A stretch of 64,000 nucleotides of DNA from positions 955,128-1,019,127 of the forward strand of contig VFIW01000012.1 in the NCBI GenBank assembly GCA_006386115.1, given 5' to 3'. Positions 19,989 to 29,720 of the stretch are shown in pieces; position 1 is the stretch's first letter, and the number at the start of each line of letters is the position of its first letter. The position numbers and the translations under genes were made by a program. This DNA is from Globisporangium splendens (taxonomy: Eukaryota > Oomycota > Peronosporomycetes > Pythiales > Pythiaceae). The notes under the pieces were generated by a model. That model made no database searches and had not been told where the DNA came from. It worked only from the letters and a program-made list of their open reading frames with translations.

Positions 19989-20585
19989 ATGGTCCCAAGT
20001 CGCATCGACGAACCAACGAACCCCGAGCAGCAGCTGCAGCCTGAGACTCCTATTGCACCGTCGACGGCTCGTCCAGCGATCACGATTCGCCAGTTCCGAG
20101 ACGAAGATCTGCCATCCGTGATCGAGATCTTCACCGATGGGTTCCCGCCTGCCACGTCTGAGGAGGAGAACCAAATGGTCGCCGAGTATGTCCAGAGCAG
20201 CATCGAGTCGGACCTGGGGAACATTGCTAGCACGTACATTGCCCCAGGCGGCAACTTCTGGGTCGCTACGCTAGTCGATGAGAGCGACGGCAACGAGAAA
20301 GTGGTCGGGATGGTCGCCTTGGAGAAGAAGCTCGATGGAGACGGCGAGCTGCGACGCATGTCAGTGAAGAAGGAGTATCGCCGCTATGGCGTGGGTAAGC
20401 AGCTCGTCGGGCACTTGGAGCAGTGGGCCAAGCAGAGCGGGTACACGAGCGTGTCGCTCGCGACGGGCGAAGTCATCAAAGTCGCCCAGGCGTTTTACAA
20501 AAGAATGGGATTCGAGCAAAAGCACACGCAGCTGCTGTCGGAGAAACCGCGGCTTGCTATCATCCATTTCTTCAAGCAGCTTTAA
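19989..20585 (+). CDS. GNAT N-acetyltransferase, array copy 10
   Basis: 198 residues, one of only two intact copies on the plus strand. It has ITIRQFRDEDLPSVIEIF, GGNFWVATLVDESDGNEKVV, GELRRMSVKKEYRRYGVGKQ (motif A) and HLEQWAKQSGY. Most similar to copy 12 (both have HLEQWAK and LRRM followed by a GKR/GKQ loop). Its stop is only 69 bases from the stop of the convergent copy 11. Confidence 0.88.
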   Translation: MVPSRIDEPTNPEQQLQPETPIAPSTARPAITIRQFRDEDLPSVIEIFTDGFPPATSEEENQMVAEYVQSSIESDLGNIASTYIAPGGNFWVATLVDESDGNEKVVGMVALEKKLDGDGELRRMSVKKEYRRYGVGKQLVGHLEQWAKQSGYTSVSLATGEVIKVAQAFYKRMGFEQKHTQLLSEKPRLAIIHFFKQL

Positions 20586-20654
20586 TCAAGAGCACGATAA
20601 CTCAACAGTCTCAATACATAAAGTTCCAGCATACATACATTTGTTTGCGCTCTT

Positions 20655-21200
20655 TTACAGCTCTTTGAGGAAACACTGCACCTCGTACTCGTCCGACTCC
20701 ATCTCGGAATGCGTCTCTGCGTACCCGACACTCTTGTAGAATGCACGCGCTTCGGGCATCACGGTGCCCGTGCTCAAGATCACGGTCGCGAAGCCATTCG
20801 TCTTGGCCCAGGTCTCCAGATGCGCGACGAGAAGGCGACCGATGCCAAAGCGCTTGCACTTTGCGCTCACCGACATGCGTCGCAGCTCGCCCTCTGTGTC
20901 CGTTTTCCTCTCAAGGGCGACCATACCAACGACCTCACCATCGCCACCGCTGCCTTCTCTCTCTAAGACTGCGACCCAGAAGTTGCCGCCGGCGTGGAGG
21001 TACGTGCCTTCGATATCGGCCAGATCGGCGCCGAGGCACTCGTTGATGTACCGCAGGTTGTACGCGTCCTGGTGCGCCGGGTACGAGCACATGCCCTGCA
21101 CAAAGAGCTCCGTGACCGCTGCGTGGTCGCCGAGCGTGTACTGACGGATGCGCACGCGCTGCGGAAGCGCAGCGACACCTCCAGCGTCGCCCATTTTCAT
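20655..21200 (-). CDS. GNAT N-acetyltransferase, array copy 11
   Basis: 181 residues from the ATG at 21200 (MKMGDAGG); a start two codons on is equally possible. Motif A KRFGIGRLLVAH follows GELRRMSVSAKC. A Ser/Gly-rich loop (REGSGGDGE) separates two strands. The C-terminus EYEVQCFLKEL differs from the FEK ending of other copies. Divergent from copy 12 over 700 bases. Confidence 0.87.
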   Translation of the reverse strand: MKMGDAGGVAALPQRVRIRQYTLGDHAAVTELFVQGMCSYPAHQDAYNLRYINECLGADLADIEGTYLHAGGNFWVAVLEREGSGGDGEVVGMVALERKTDTEGELRRMSVSAKCKRFGIGRLLVAHLETWAKTNGFATVILSTGTVMPEARAFYKSVGYAETHSEMESDEYEVQCFLKEL

Positions 21201-21900
21201 GAGCCGAGCTGAGAGCGCAATGGCCAAGAACAGCTGACAAGCATCATCAACCTTTGATAATGCGTAATGTTCGGATTTCATGCCTCTAAATGGAATATGC
21301 AGAGGTAGAAATAGAGTGCAAAATGGATTAGTTGAGCATTTATCAAATCTAACGAAGCAGACAGACAGGTTTCTATTTTTGCGCAAGCGTACTTTCTCAG
21401 AGCAGCTCGTGAGTGGTTGTGGTGAGTGTGGGTCCTGTGAGTCAAGTCAAAGGAAGGTGCGACCTTGGACGCGCCAAAGTCATCCGCGCACACGCATGTG
21501 GCAAAGGCACTTCAACGAAGAACAGGAGATGGTGACGGATCAGAGGTTCGCAGCAATCTCCACTCTCGCGCGTCGAAAGGCTTTCGGGTCGAGTGGAGCG
21601 AATGGACCTGAGAAATCTGTTGGAAAGCGAAGTCAAGTGGTGGCAGGAGACGTCACTATTGTGAGGCAACGGTCACAAGTGGTCGAACTTTGGACACTGT
21701 GTGTGAGAAGAGCGAGCAGGGCTCGCGTGCATAACTGCAGGATAGGAAGGAGGGTCTTTGTGGAAATCAACAATCTGGAAAATCGTTCCTCGTGCACACA
21801 TTGTATTCGGTGGATCCGCCTACGTATTCCACAAAAATCTACCTTGGTCCATTGTCTTCTGCGGCCATTTTAACTTTTTCGAGGTCTCGTCGACGCTGCC
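21201..21900. other. Bidirectional upstream region between GNAT copies 11 and 12
   Basis: No gene recognised. The 197-residue open frame at 21280-21873 has no domain I know, uneven composition and no upstream signal, so it is left out. Confidence 0.5.
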
Positions 21901-22491
21901 ATGACACAAAGCTATATGCCAGATGACGACGCACCTTTGGTCGACCTAATCGTGAGCTCGATGCCGATGGAGACCAAGATCCGCCAGTTCCGCGCAGACG
22001 ATCGTGAGTGCGTTGCGCAGTTGTTTGTCGACGGCTTCCTGTCGTACCCCGAGCACCAAGGTCCGATGATCGACGCTTTCATCAAGCAGTCGGTTGAGAG
22101 CGATCTGGCCAGCGTTCGAGACACGTATATCCTCCCAGGAGGCAACTTCTGGGTCGCGACGACAACATTGACGTCAGAAGACGGCGAAGAGATCGAAAAG
22201 GTGGTCGGGATGGTCGCACTGGAGAAGAAGAAAGCGAATGGCGACGGCGAACTGAGGCGCATGGCGGTACACTCAGCGTACCGCCGTTACGGCATCGGCA
22301 AGCGGCTTGTGACGCACTTGGAGCAGTGGGCCAAGGCGAACGAGTACCTGAGCATATCGCTGACGACCGGCGAAGTGATGACTGCGGCGCGGCGCTTTTA
22401 CCTGACGCTTGGATTTGAGCAGACGCAGAAACAAGTGATCTCTGAGGACCCGTACGTCGCGATCTTCCACCTCGTCAAGCAGCTTCAGTGA
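21901..22491 (+). CDS. GNAT N-acetyltransferase, array copy 12
   Basis: 196 residues. The core begins at METKIRQFRADDRECVAQLF; the first 22 residues are an acidic leader. It has GGNFWVATTTLTSEDGEEIE, motif A RRYGIGKRLVTH and TTGEVMTAARRFYLTLGFEQ. The later ATG at 21961 or 21967 would still give a whole domain. It is the plus-strand partner of copy 11 and the counterpart of copy 10. Confidence 0.88.
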   Translation: MTQSYMPDDDAPLVDLIVSSMPMETKIRQFRADDRECVAQLFVDGFLSYPEHQGPMIDAFIKQSVESDLASVRDTYILPGGNFWVATTTLTSEDGEEIEKVVGMVALEKKKANGDGELRRMAVHSAYRRYGIGKRLVTHLEQWAKANEYLSISLTTGEVMTAARRFYLTLGFEQTQKQVISEDPYVAIFHLVKQLQ

Positions 22492-22740
22492 GAAAGCGTA
22501 CATTCTTCTGTTGTTGCGATTGGATGAGCGATTGCAACTGAGAGCGAATTTGTGTCTCGTTGCGATAACTCGATCGATCGCACCAGCGAGACTTGAATTC
22601 GAGTCGCCAACAAGGACAATGCACCAGCGTTGTGCACCAATTAGCCCCACGCATACCGGAAATTCTATATGCACATTCGCTTCTATTGGGCTTGCAGTGT
22701 TGTTATCACCTGTGGCGCGTACATTTCGTTCTACTTTCGC

Positions 22741-23274
22741 TCACAATTTCTTCACGAAGAGCACGTCGGCGTAGTACGGGTCTTCACAGCGCACGATGAT
22801 CCCCTGTTTCTTGTACCCAATGTTCGCGTAGAACTGCTGCGCCGCGAGCATCACCTCGCCCGTCGTGAGCGACACGCTCGTGAACTTGTTGGTCTTGGCC
22901 CACTCCTCCAGATGGTGCACGAGGCACGTTCCCACGCCAAAACGACGATACTCGTGCCTCACAGACATGCGTCGCAGCTCGCCTGCGCCAGGACACGTCT
23001 TCTCCAGCGCGATCATACCCACAATCTCGTTTACTGCTTCGTCGATCGCGACCCAAAAGTTCCCGCCGGTCTTGATGTACGCACCGGGAATGTCCGCGAG
23101 GTCGGTCTCCATGCTGCGCTGGATGTACGCGAGCGAGTCCGCGCTGGCGCCGTGGTCCGCGTACGCGAGCATGCCCTCCTCGAAGAGCGCGAGCACGGCC
23201 GCCTGGTCCGCCTGCGCGCGGAACTGGCGGATCTCGAGCGCCAGCGGCGGCGCCGGTGCGCGGCGTTGTGCCAT
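22741..23274 (-). CDS. GNAT N-acetyltransferase, array copy 13
   Basis: 177 residues from ATG at 23274 (MAQRRAPAPP); the frame continues upstream only to a GTG. It has GGNFWVAIDEAVNEIVGMIA, motif A RRFGVGTCLVHH, then EEWAKTNKFTSVSLTTGEVM and a VLFVKKL ending. The residue at the position usually occupied by Arg/Lys/Gln in the loop is threonine, a small departure from the other copies. It closes the array on the right. Confidence 0.87.
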   Translation of the reverse strand: MAQRRAPAPPLALEIRQFRAQADQAAVLALFEEGMLAYADHGASADSLAYIQRSMETDLADIPGAYIKTGGNFWVAIDEAVNEIVGMIALEKTCPGAGELRRMSVRHEYRRFGVGTCLVHHLEEWAKTNKFTSVSLTTGEVMLAAQQFYANIGYKKQGIIVRCEDPYYADVLFVKKL

Positions 23275-23851
23275 GTCCTCCGGTTTTGATAGGAAGCTGT
23301 TTGCCACGTGGGACCAAGCAGCAGATCTTCTATTCGTGAGTTATAAAATGTTTGAATTAATAGTTGTACTTGAATAGCAAAGAGCGCTGAAAATGTTTGC
23401 TTATATTTGGAAACTGATTTGTTTAATAATTGGTATGGAATAACTGGAATCGGTTGGGGTGTACCCATTTCAGTGCACGACTAGCCATTGCTGGAGAGCT
23501 CCTGACCACACGTTGATTGGAAGCGGCGCCGCAGTACGAGAGCGTAGATATCTGCATCGCCAGCATTGCTGCGATTGCGAGTAGCGTGCTGGTTGTGGTG
23601 ACACCAGCTCCACCAGCACGCAGGAATGATCGTTTTCCTGGTTTCTCAAAGGCAGAGTGGGTCAGGAAACTTCAAGTTCACTTGCACCAAGTGCATATTT
23701 ATAAGATCCAAGTGCTCGTATTTTTATGCCACAATAAGACCATGAAGCACGATACTGCCTCGAGACCCTGGAGCTCACGCACTCGACGCAACGCAGGTCG
23801 TCATCATTTCGCAAAGAGAGACGCGGCGAAGGGAGAAATCGCAGAGGTATC
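23275..23851. other. Divergent intergenic region, GNAT copy 13 to PACRG
   Basis: 577 bases upstream of both genes. No coding sequence supported; AT-rich in its left third. Confidence 0.5.
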
Positions 23852-24980
23852 ATGGCGGTGCATATCGGCCACGACAGCTTGATGCGGAACACCAATATGC
23901 CGATCGCGCAGGTCCACAAGCGCAACGTGCAATCGGCCACCAATGGTATGCGCAATCTGCACTTTTCCGCGCACCATGTGCGCCAAATGACAAAACTCAG
24001 TGCAGCAACCACATCCCAGTCCCAGTCACATCAGCAGAACAAATCCCTAATGGTGACGACCGGCAGCCCCAAGTCCACGATCAGTACGCGGTCCTCGGCT
24101 GTCAACACGTTTGACGCGAAGAAGAAACTCGATAGCGTGTTCAAATCTAGGGCGGCAAATGCCCACACAGCTGGTGGTGGCGCACAATCGCCCGTGGCAC
24201 GACCCATATCGTCAGGAGCCTTCAAACCGCGAAAGATCGAGCCGACGCGGTTCCGCTACTTCTGTCAGTATCCTATCGTCTTGTCTACACGCTTTGGTCT
24301 CCCTCTTACCACTAGCAATACGTGCTTAATGTTGTTGGCAATGTATTAGACGATCGTGGAGATTTGCCGCTGCGGGTGAATTTTGCTGGCGCCGTGCGCA
24401 AACTCCAATGGCGCGTCGATCTCACGAAACTCGACTACGCGCACTACCTCCCGATGTTCATGGAAGGACTCCGCGACCTGGACGAGCCGTACCAGTTTCC
24501 CGCGCTCAACGGCACGATGGATCTGCTTGAAAAGGGCGAGAACCGCACGCTCGCGTGTCTCGCACACCTCATCCTGACCATGAAGCAGAACCTCATGACG
24601 CGCCACCCGACCGTGCTCTGTGTGCAGCTCAAGGTGCTCCAGAAAATGGTGCGCTCGTGCCCTTACATCGGAGAAGCGCTCGTGCCGTACTACCGTCAGC
24701 TGCTCTCGATTTTCAATCTGTTTATCACGAAGCGCGTGAATTGCGGTGATGCGACCGACTACGCGCAGCGAAGGCAGGAGAACCTCGGCGATCTGATCTT
24801 GGAGACGCTCTATTTGCTTGAGACTCACGGTGGATCCGACGCGTTCGTCAACATCAAGTACGTGCCTGCTGATCTCCTTGCTTTCTTGTGGAGATACTCG
24901 GACATTCATTAACGAGTTTGCTCCCACCTAGGTACATGATCCCAACGTACGAAAGCTGCATGCAGCAGCGCATTCGTTGA
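23852..24980 (+). CDS. PACRG: PACRG (parkin co-regulated gene) homologue
   Basis: Three exons, 23852-24263, 24350-24857 and 24932-24980, give 322 residues; both introns are GT-AG and join in frame. From about residue 130 the protein follows PACRG closely: TRFRYFYDRGDLPL, LDYAHYLPMFMEGL, LCVQLKVLQKMV, EALVPYYRQLL, NCGDATDYAQRRQENLGDLI and NIKYMIPTYESC near the end. PACRG is an inner-junction protein of axonemal doublet microtubules, so it implies a flagellated stage such as zoospores. The first 130 residues are a Ser/Gln/Ala-rich extension longer than the animal form. The second splice uses AA|GTACGT, regenerating the AAG codon. Confidence 0.93.
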
Positions 24981-25308
24981 CATGAAGTATAGCCAATTGG
25001 GAGAGCGTCGTGATCTATCTCCACAAAGTAGACAAAACGCTGCAGGTAGGATCTAAAAGGCACTAGTAAGAGAAATCTGAGCAGCCCAGGCACTGTCACG
25101 CGACAAAAGTTTCGTCGTTTCTGCCTCAACTATATAAAAAAGAAGCCTCTTTGGAGCTCATAGCGCCGCGTGCATGGCGATCTTCGAGTCCAACGGCGCT
25201 TCAGGTGCGTTTTCTGAGGCTTCAGCATCTTTTATAACCAGAATCGATCATTTCCTTTCCCTTGCTTGAGTGGAAGTCTGGACGTCATAGCCCAGTAATC
25301 GACTTGTG
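24981..25308. other. Intergenic region, PACRG to MAP2K-like kinase
   Basis: No coding sequence supported. An ATG at 25174 (MAIFESN) cannot be joined in frame to the kinase with visible splice sites. Confidence 0.5.
25247..25255 (+). promoter_or_regulatory. Possible oomycete initiator of the kinase gene
   Basis: ATCATTTCC matches YTCANTTYY at 8 of 9 positions, 62 bases before the ATG at 25309, followed by a pyrimidine tract. It supports that ATG over the one at 25174. Confidence 0.3.
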
Positions 25309-26910
25309 ATGAAGAAGCGCCCGGTGTTGACGCTTCTCGCAAATGACGACGACGACGACCTGCGCGCAGCGCCTAGGAAGTCCCACGGTGGAGCACGTCA
25401 CGACGATGTATCGAAAGAAGACGAGGGTGAAAAAGCCGAAGTGGAAGAGATCGACGAACTCGAGAATTCCTGCGACATCGGCGAGACAACGCTGCGCAAA
25501 GACGCGATCCACATCAGCCACACGGGCGTCACGTTCATCGCCAAGCACCATCAGGACGACGATGTCGATGACGAGTCCAATGAGGCATTCTACCAGCCCA
25601 AGCGGAAGGCAAGTAGCTCATCAGGAGTTATTGCAAATGACTTTCTTGCCCTCTCATCCAGGTTTCTGTGTATCGCTTGCAGCTGATCTCGCTGGACGAG
25701 CTCGAGACGTCTGGTCTCATTGGCCGCGGGTGCTCGGGCCACGTCATGAAGGCGCAGCACCACCGCGCACACGCGCTGTACGCGGTCAAACTCGTGCACA
25801 ACGTGTACGACAAGGCCAAGCGCGACCAGATGCTGACGGAGATCCGCACGCTATACAGCGTCGAGAGTCCGTACCTGGTGGACTTTTACGGCGCGTACTT
25901 CAAGGACCACGCGCTCAGTCTCGTGCTTGAGTACTGTGAAGCCGGGTCTCTGGACAAACTCACCCAGCAGCAGCGCGTGGGGATCCCCGAGCGCATCATC
26001 GTGGCCATGGCGTGCCAAATGCTGCTCGGGCTGTACCACCTGAAGCAGACGCACCACTTCCACCGCGACATCAAGCCGCAGAACATCCTCGTCAAGGCCG
26101 ATGGCGCGATCAAACCCACGGACTTCGGGCTCGCGCGCGAACTCGGCGACTCGCACGACATGGCGCAGACGTTTGTCGGCACGTTCAAGTTCATGTCCCC
26201 CGAGCGCGTCCAGAACCAGCCCTACGAGTGCGTCAGGCATTTTGTAGTCATGGAAAATCACACAGAGATGTGTACTATGTTGCTCACTTGAGTTGGCTTG
26301 TGTGTGTCTTTTGCAGCTACAAGTCGGATATTTGGAGCCTCAGGCTCGTGCTGATCGAGTGCGCGACAAAAGTGTTTCCGTACACGAACGCCAAGAGGTA
26401 CATTGATGTGCGCAAACCACTCCAGGGTCGAACGCACGCAGCCTAGATGCTCTACTAACGCTTCTTTTGGTTGGGATGCATGCACGCAGGTCGTGCAAAC
26501 TATCATCGAATGCCCGGCACCAACGCTGCCCGACGACGACGACGACGACTTCGAATTTTCCGACGAGTTTCGAGACTTTATCAGCTCATGCTTGCAGAAA
26601 AATGTAGGTGCGCCATTCGTATTGTAATGTTGTGTAGGCTGCCGCTCACACACCAAAAATGCCGTTTCCACAGCCTCATCAGCGAGCTTCAGTCCAAGAA
26701 TTGCTCGATGCTCCCTGGTTGCAGCGCCATCGCGCGACGGACGGACCGCGATGCGTCAAAACCTGCGCCGAGTGGCTCGCGTCGAATCAGAGCAACAGCA
26801 GCAGCAGCTCGCGTCCAAATGGCGCGACGAGCAGTGACGCCAAGGACGTCGGCGACAACAAATATGACGACGACGAGTACGAGATCGAGGAAGACATTGA
26901 CGCGAAGTAG
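25309..26910 (+). CDS. MAP kinase kinase-like protein kinase
   Basis: Five exons (25309-25608, 25662-26227, 26317-26407, 26490-26603, 26674-26910) encode 435 residues. The first intron is GC-AG. The kinase domain starts near residue 105: IGRGCSGHV, AVKLV (ATP lysine), HRDIKPQNIL, DFGLA, and a GTFKFMSPERV segment matching MAP kinase kinases. The activation loop DSHDMAQTFVGT has serine and threonine spaced S-x5-T, as in plant MKKs, not the animal S-x3-S. The subdomain IX glycine (W-S-L-G) is arginine (WSLRL). N- and C-termini are acidic and low-complexity, with runs of aspartate. A MAP2K phosphorylates a MAP kinase on Thr and Tyr; the upstream and downstream partners are not in this window. Confidence 0.85.
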
Positions 26911-27047
26911 ACCTAGAACAGGAACAAGGGCTAATCACAGTTTGCTACCTTTCATTTGTTGCGTCATAAGCCGATTTTGCATTCTAGTCCATTGGCCAAT
27001 GCGTTCATATTCACAGACCAGAGGCGTATCGTTCTAGTTGGAGTCCG

Positions 27048-29180
27048 CTACTGGCCTGCATGGTCGTCCGCGAGCAAATACTCGCGCGCAGGTTCTCGGA
27101 TATTGCAATGGAACCGATAGCTGCGCCGCGTGGCCGCAAACAGGTTGCTGCGCAGCGAGATGAGCACGCTGAGCAGCACGACGCCCGCGATCATCGACGC
27201 GCTCAGCAGCACCTGGCTCGCGTGGCGCTGGCCAGCTGTCCACCCATTTTGATGCATGCCACTTTGCGAGAGCAAACTGATATCACTGGTGGTTGCGTAC
27301 CCTTTGAACGGATCGGCCTGGGACTTCCCGGACGCTTGGATGCGCGCAATGCAACTCTCCAGATCGTTGGCGAACCGCGTAAACCGGAGCGTACCAACGC
27401 CCGAGGTTGCATCCCACCCTCTCGTCGCGACGTGGCCTTTGCTACAGCACCCCATGTCTGGTGATCCACACGAGATGTCGCCCTCTGTGACGTCGCCAAA
27501 CATCTGTGGACACACGTCGTAGAGCTGGTAGAGAAGCGGATTCAAGAACCCGAGCACAGGCGCGCCGGCGTCCAGCCGTGCCTTGTTGAGCAGCACGACC
27601 ATAGACGCGAGCAGCGGCGCTGAGACCGACGTGCCATCAGTCGGCAGCATCTCGCCGTCCACGTACACTGGGAACGCATGGCCGAGTCCCGTGATATCGG
27701 GGTATCCGCGGCCATCGATGTTGAAGTAATTCGAGAGACCGGCGTCGTCGGCACGCTTCAGGTACGTACGCACAGCGGCGTCCTGGTACGTCGGTCGCGA
27801 GAACAGCGCGCTGAAGCCACCACCGGACGTGATCAGCGCGCCATCCTCAATGGTCGTGACGACCTCGCGGTACTTTCCAGATGATGACAAAGTCGTGTCG
27901 AACGTCGTGGCTCCGACGGCCGTGACGAATGGCGACGACGCTGGGAAGTTCGCGAGAAATTGCGTACACTGCGGGATGTTGCAAAAATCGGCTAGGTGGC
28001 TGCCCTTGGAACCCGCATCGCCCGCTGAGATCAACACGGTGATGCCCTTCATCGCAGTCTTCATAAACTCGCGGTTCACGGCAAGCGCGTAGCCACGAGG
28101 TACGCTGCACTCATCGTCCGTGTAGCTGATGGAGACGACCGATGGCGGTGGATCCATGGCGTTCACGTCCTGCAGGAACGTCAGGAACGGCTCCTGGTTG
28201 TCGGCGGCTTGTGGTCGTGAGTTGTCGCGCAGATTCGTGTAGCAGAGCACCTCGATGTTGTCGCTGCGCGCGATGCTCGTTGCAACCTGCACATCCAAAG
28301 ACGCTTCACCGGTCGGTTTGCTCGCGTGGGAGTTTGGTGCGATGCAGTCGCCCCTTGTCGCCGGCATTTTCAGGCTGCCATCATGACGCATCGCCAGTGG
28401 ATCGTACTCCCTCAGAAACTGCTTGAGATCCGCCTCAGCGTAGAACTCCTGCAGGAAGCTGCCGATCACGAGCGTGTTATTTGGGTGCGTGCCGTTCCAA
28501 TTGCTGATATCATCGGGGATGTCGTACTGCTGACGGATCATCGCTGGCGTCACGACCTCTGGCGGCACGCGCTTCTTCGCTCGATCCACGTTCAGCGTCG
28601 TGTCGTGCTGCTTGATCGCAAACGGATCTCGGTCTTGACGCAGCGTCGTGCCGACCGCGTGGTGGCCACTCTTGGTCATGAAGGCAGCCTGCTTCTCCGT
28701 GGGGAAGCTCTCGAGTCCGTCGATGAACACGACGTGGTCCGCAATATCTTCGGGGATCGCGTACTCGCCCCGTGGACGGATCACACGCAGTTCGTGCTGT
28801 TTGTTGCGGTGCTCGAACTCGTAGAGCTGCGTCGCGAAGATGCGCTCGGCCGTGGCGACGTCCACTGTCATGAGCCACGAGTCGCCCACGTCGTTCACTT
28901 TCGCGTGCGCGTTCTTCGTGCCATCCACAAAGTGTTGCATGGCTTGCGTCGCGTGCGCATGCGGTCGGAAATGCTCGCGGAGCTCCTCGTTCGAGCGCAC
29001 GTAGCGTCCATACTCGGGGGACGTCACGTCACTGCGCGACGTCACGAGCGCAGCCAAGTCGGCGTCCGACTTCGCGGCTGCCAGTGCCACACGCAGCTGC
29101 AGCAGCTGCGTCGCCGGCGCACGTCCGCGCTCCTCCCAGCGCGCCGCGTGCGCGTTCTGCACCGCGTGTCGCCGCGCCAT
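27048..29180 (-). CDS. Sedolisin (S53) serine-carboxyl peptidase, membrane-anchored
   Basis: 710 residues from the first ATG at 29180. It has an N-terminal pro-kumamolisin activation domain (about residues 15-165: SPEYGRYVRSNEELREHF, LESFPTEKQ) followed by the S53 catalytic domain. The Glu/Asp pair lies in GEASLDVQVA and the nucleophile in DGTSVSAPLLASM; ISAGDAGS holds the oxyanion aspartate region; the calcium-site region is GWDATSGVGT. A hydrophobic segment near the C-terminus (LLSASMIAGVVLLSVLI) suggests a membrane anchor. Sedolisins (the tripeptidyl-peptidase I group) work at acidic pH, usually secreted or lysosomal. No signal peptide is visible after the ATG, so an upstream exon may be missing from this model. 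Confidence 0.87.
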   Translation of the reverse strand: MARRHAVQNAHAARWEERGRAPATQLLQLRVALAAAKSDADLAALVTSRSDVTSPEYGRYVRSNEELREHFRPHAHATQAMQHFVDGTKNAHAKVNDVGDSWLMTVDVATAERIFATQLYEFEHRNKQHELRVIRPRGEYAIPEDIADHVVFIDGLESFPTEKQAAFMTKSGHHAVGTTLRQDRDPFAIKQHDTTLNVDRAKKRVPPEVVTPAMIRQQYDIPDDISNWNGTHPNNTLVIGSFLQEFYAEADLKQFLREYDPLAMRHDGSLKMPATRGDCIAPNSHASKPTGEASLDVQVATSIARSDNIEVLCYTNLRDNSRPQAADNQEPFLTFLQDVNAMDPPPSVVSISYTDDECSVPRGYALAVNREFMKTAMKGITVLISAGDAGSKGSHLADFCNIPQCTQFLANFPASSPFVTAVGATTFDTTLSSSGKYREVVTTIEDGALITSGGGFSALFSRPTYQDAAVRTYLKRADDAGLSNYFNIDGRGYPDITGLGHAFPVYVDGEMLPTDGTSVSAPLLASMVVLLNKARLDAGAPVLGFLNPLLYQLYDVCPQMFGDVTEGDISCGSPDMGCCSKGHVATRGWDATSGVGTLRFTRFANDLESCIARIQASGKSQADPFKGYATTSDISLLSQSGMHQNGWTAGQRHASQVLLSASMIAGVVLLSVLISLRSNLFAATRRSYRFHCNIREPAREYLLADDHAGQ

Positions 29181-29720
29181 CTCGTCGTCTCTCGTCGTCT
29201 CTGCGCAATACGCTTTAGCCACCTCTTGGGAGGGAAACTAGCGGAATCAGGCGGCTGGAGAAGCGCGTGCTTCAAGAGGTAGCTAACAAGTGATGTATCG
29301 CTTGATTTAATAGCATCATATATGAAATCGATCAAGTTTAAAGCGAGCGTGCAATGTTTCGGCATACTGGAAATACCTTTAATAGTCTAGGGCCTCTTTA
29401 AATCGATAGTAATCGAGATTTTCTTGAGCTGCACTGCAACCTGAGAATGATTCCCGATGGTTCGATTCTTGTTTGCTTGCACTTCATAATCCCATAAATG
29501 CCTCAAATGTGTATATATCATTTCTAAACTATGTTGTGTCGTCATGTGGCCCACATCGTGCCACTTCAGCTCCCCCCATCAACCCAAAAGCTTTTCAGTA
29601 CAGTATACTTTTATACATTCTGGGTCCATCCGGATACCTTTTTTAACTGGTGAAGGTCTTTTGGCGCGTGCTGCTGAAGACAGGAAGGAAGGTCACTATT
29701 ACTCAAGCAGCAGAGCCAAC
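29181..29720. other. Divergent upstream region, sedolisin and RAE1
   Basis: 540 bases, AT-rich at 29290-29540. It may contain an unrecognised first exon of the sedolisin, but none could be joined with confidence. Confidence 0.45.

Noticed and set aside
21280..21873. 197-codon open frame between divergent GNAT copies
   Set aside because: No recognisable domain, Arg/Ser/Cys-heavy, and it occupies what must be promoter DNA of two genes.
25174..25308. Upstream ATG (MAIFESN) as first exon of the kinase
   Set aside because: No donor-acceptor pair joins it to the kinase frame without a stop, and an initiator-like site lies between it and the chosen start.
28326..29282. 318-codon open frame antisense to the sedolisin
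   Set aside because: A composition artefact opposite a well-supported peptidase.
29455..29480. tRNA-like T-loop GGTTCGATTC
   Set aside because: No matching acceptor stem, anticodon arm or D-loop in the flanking 80 bases.
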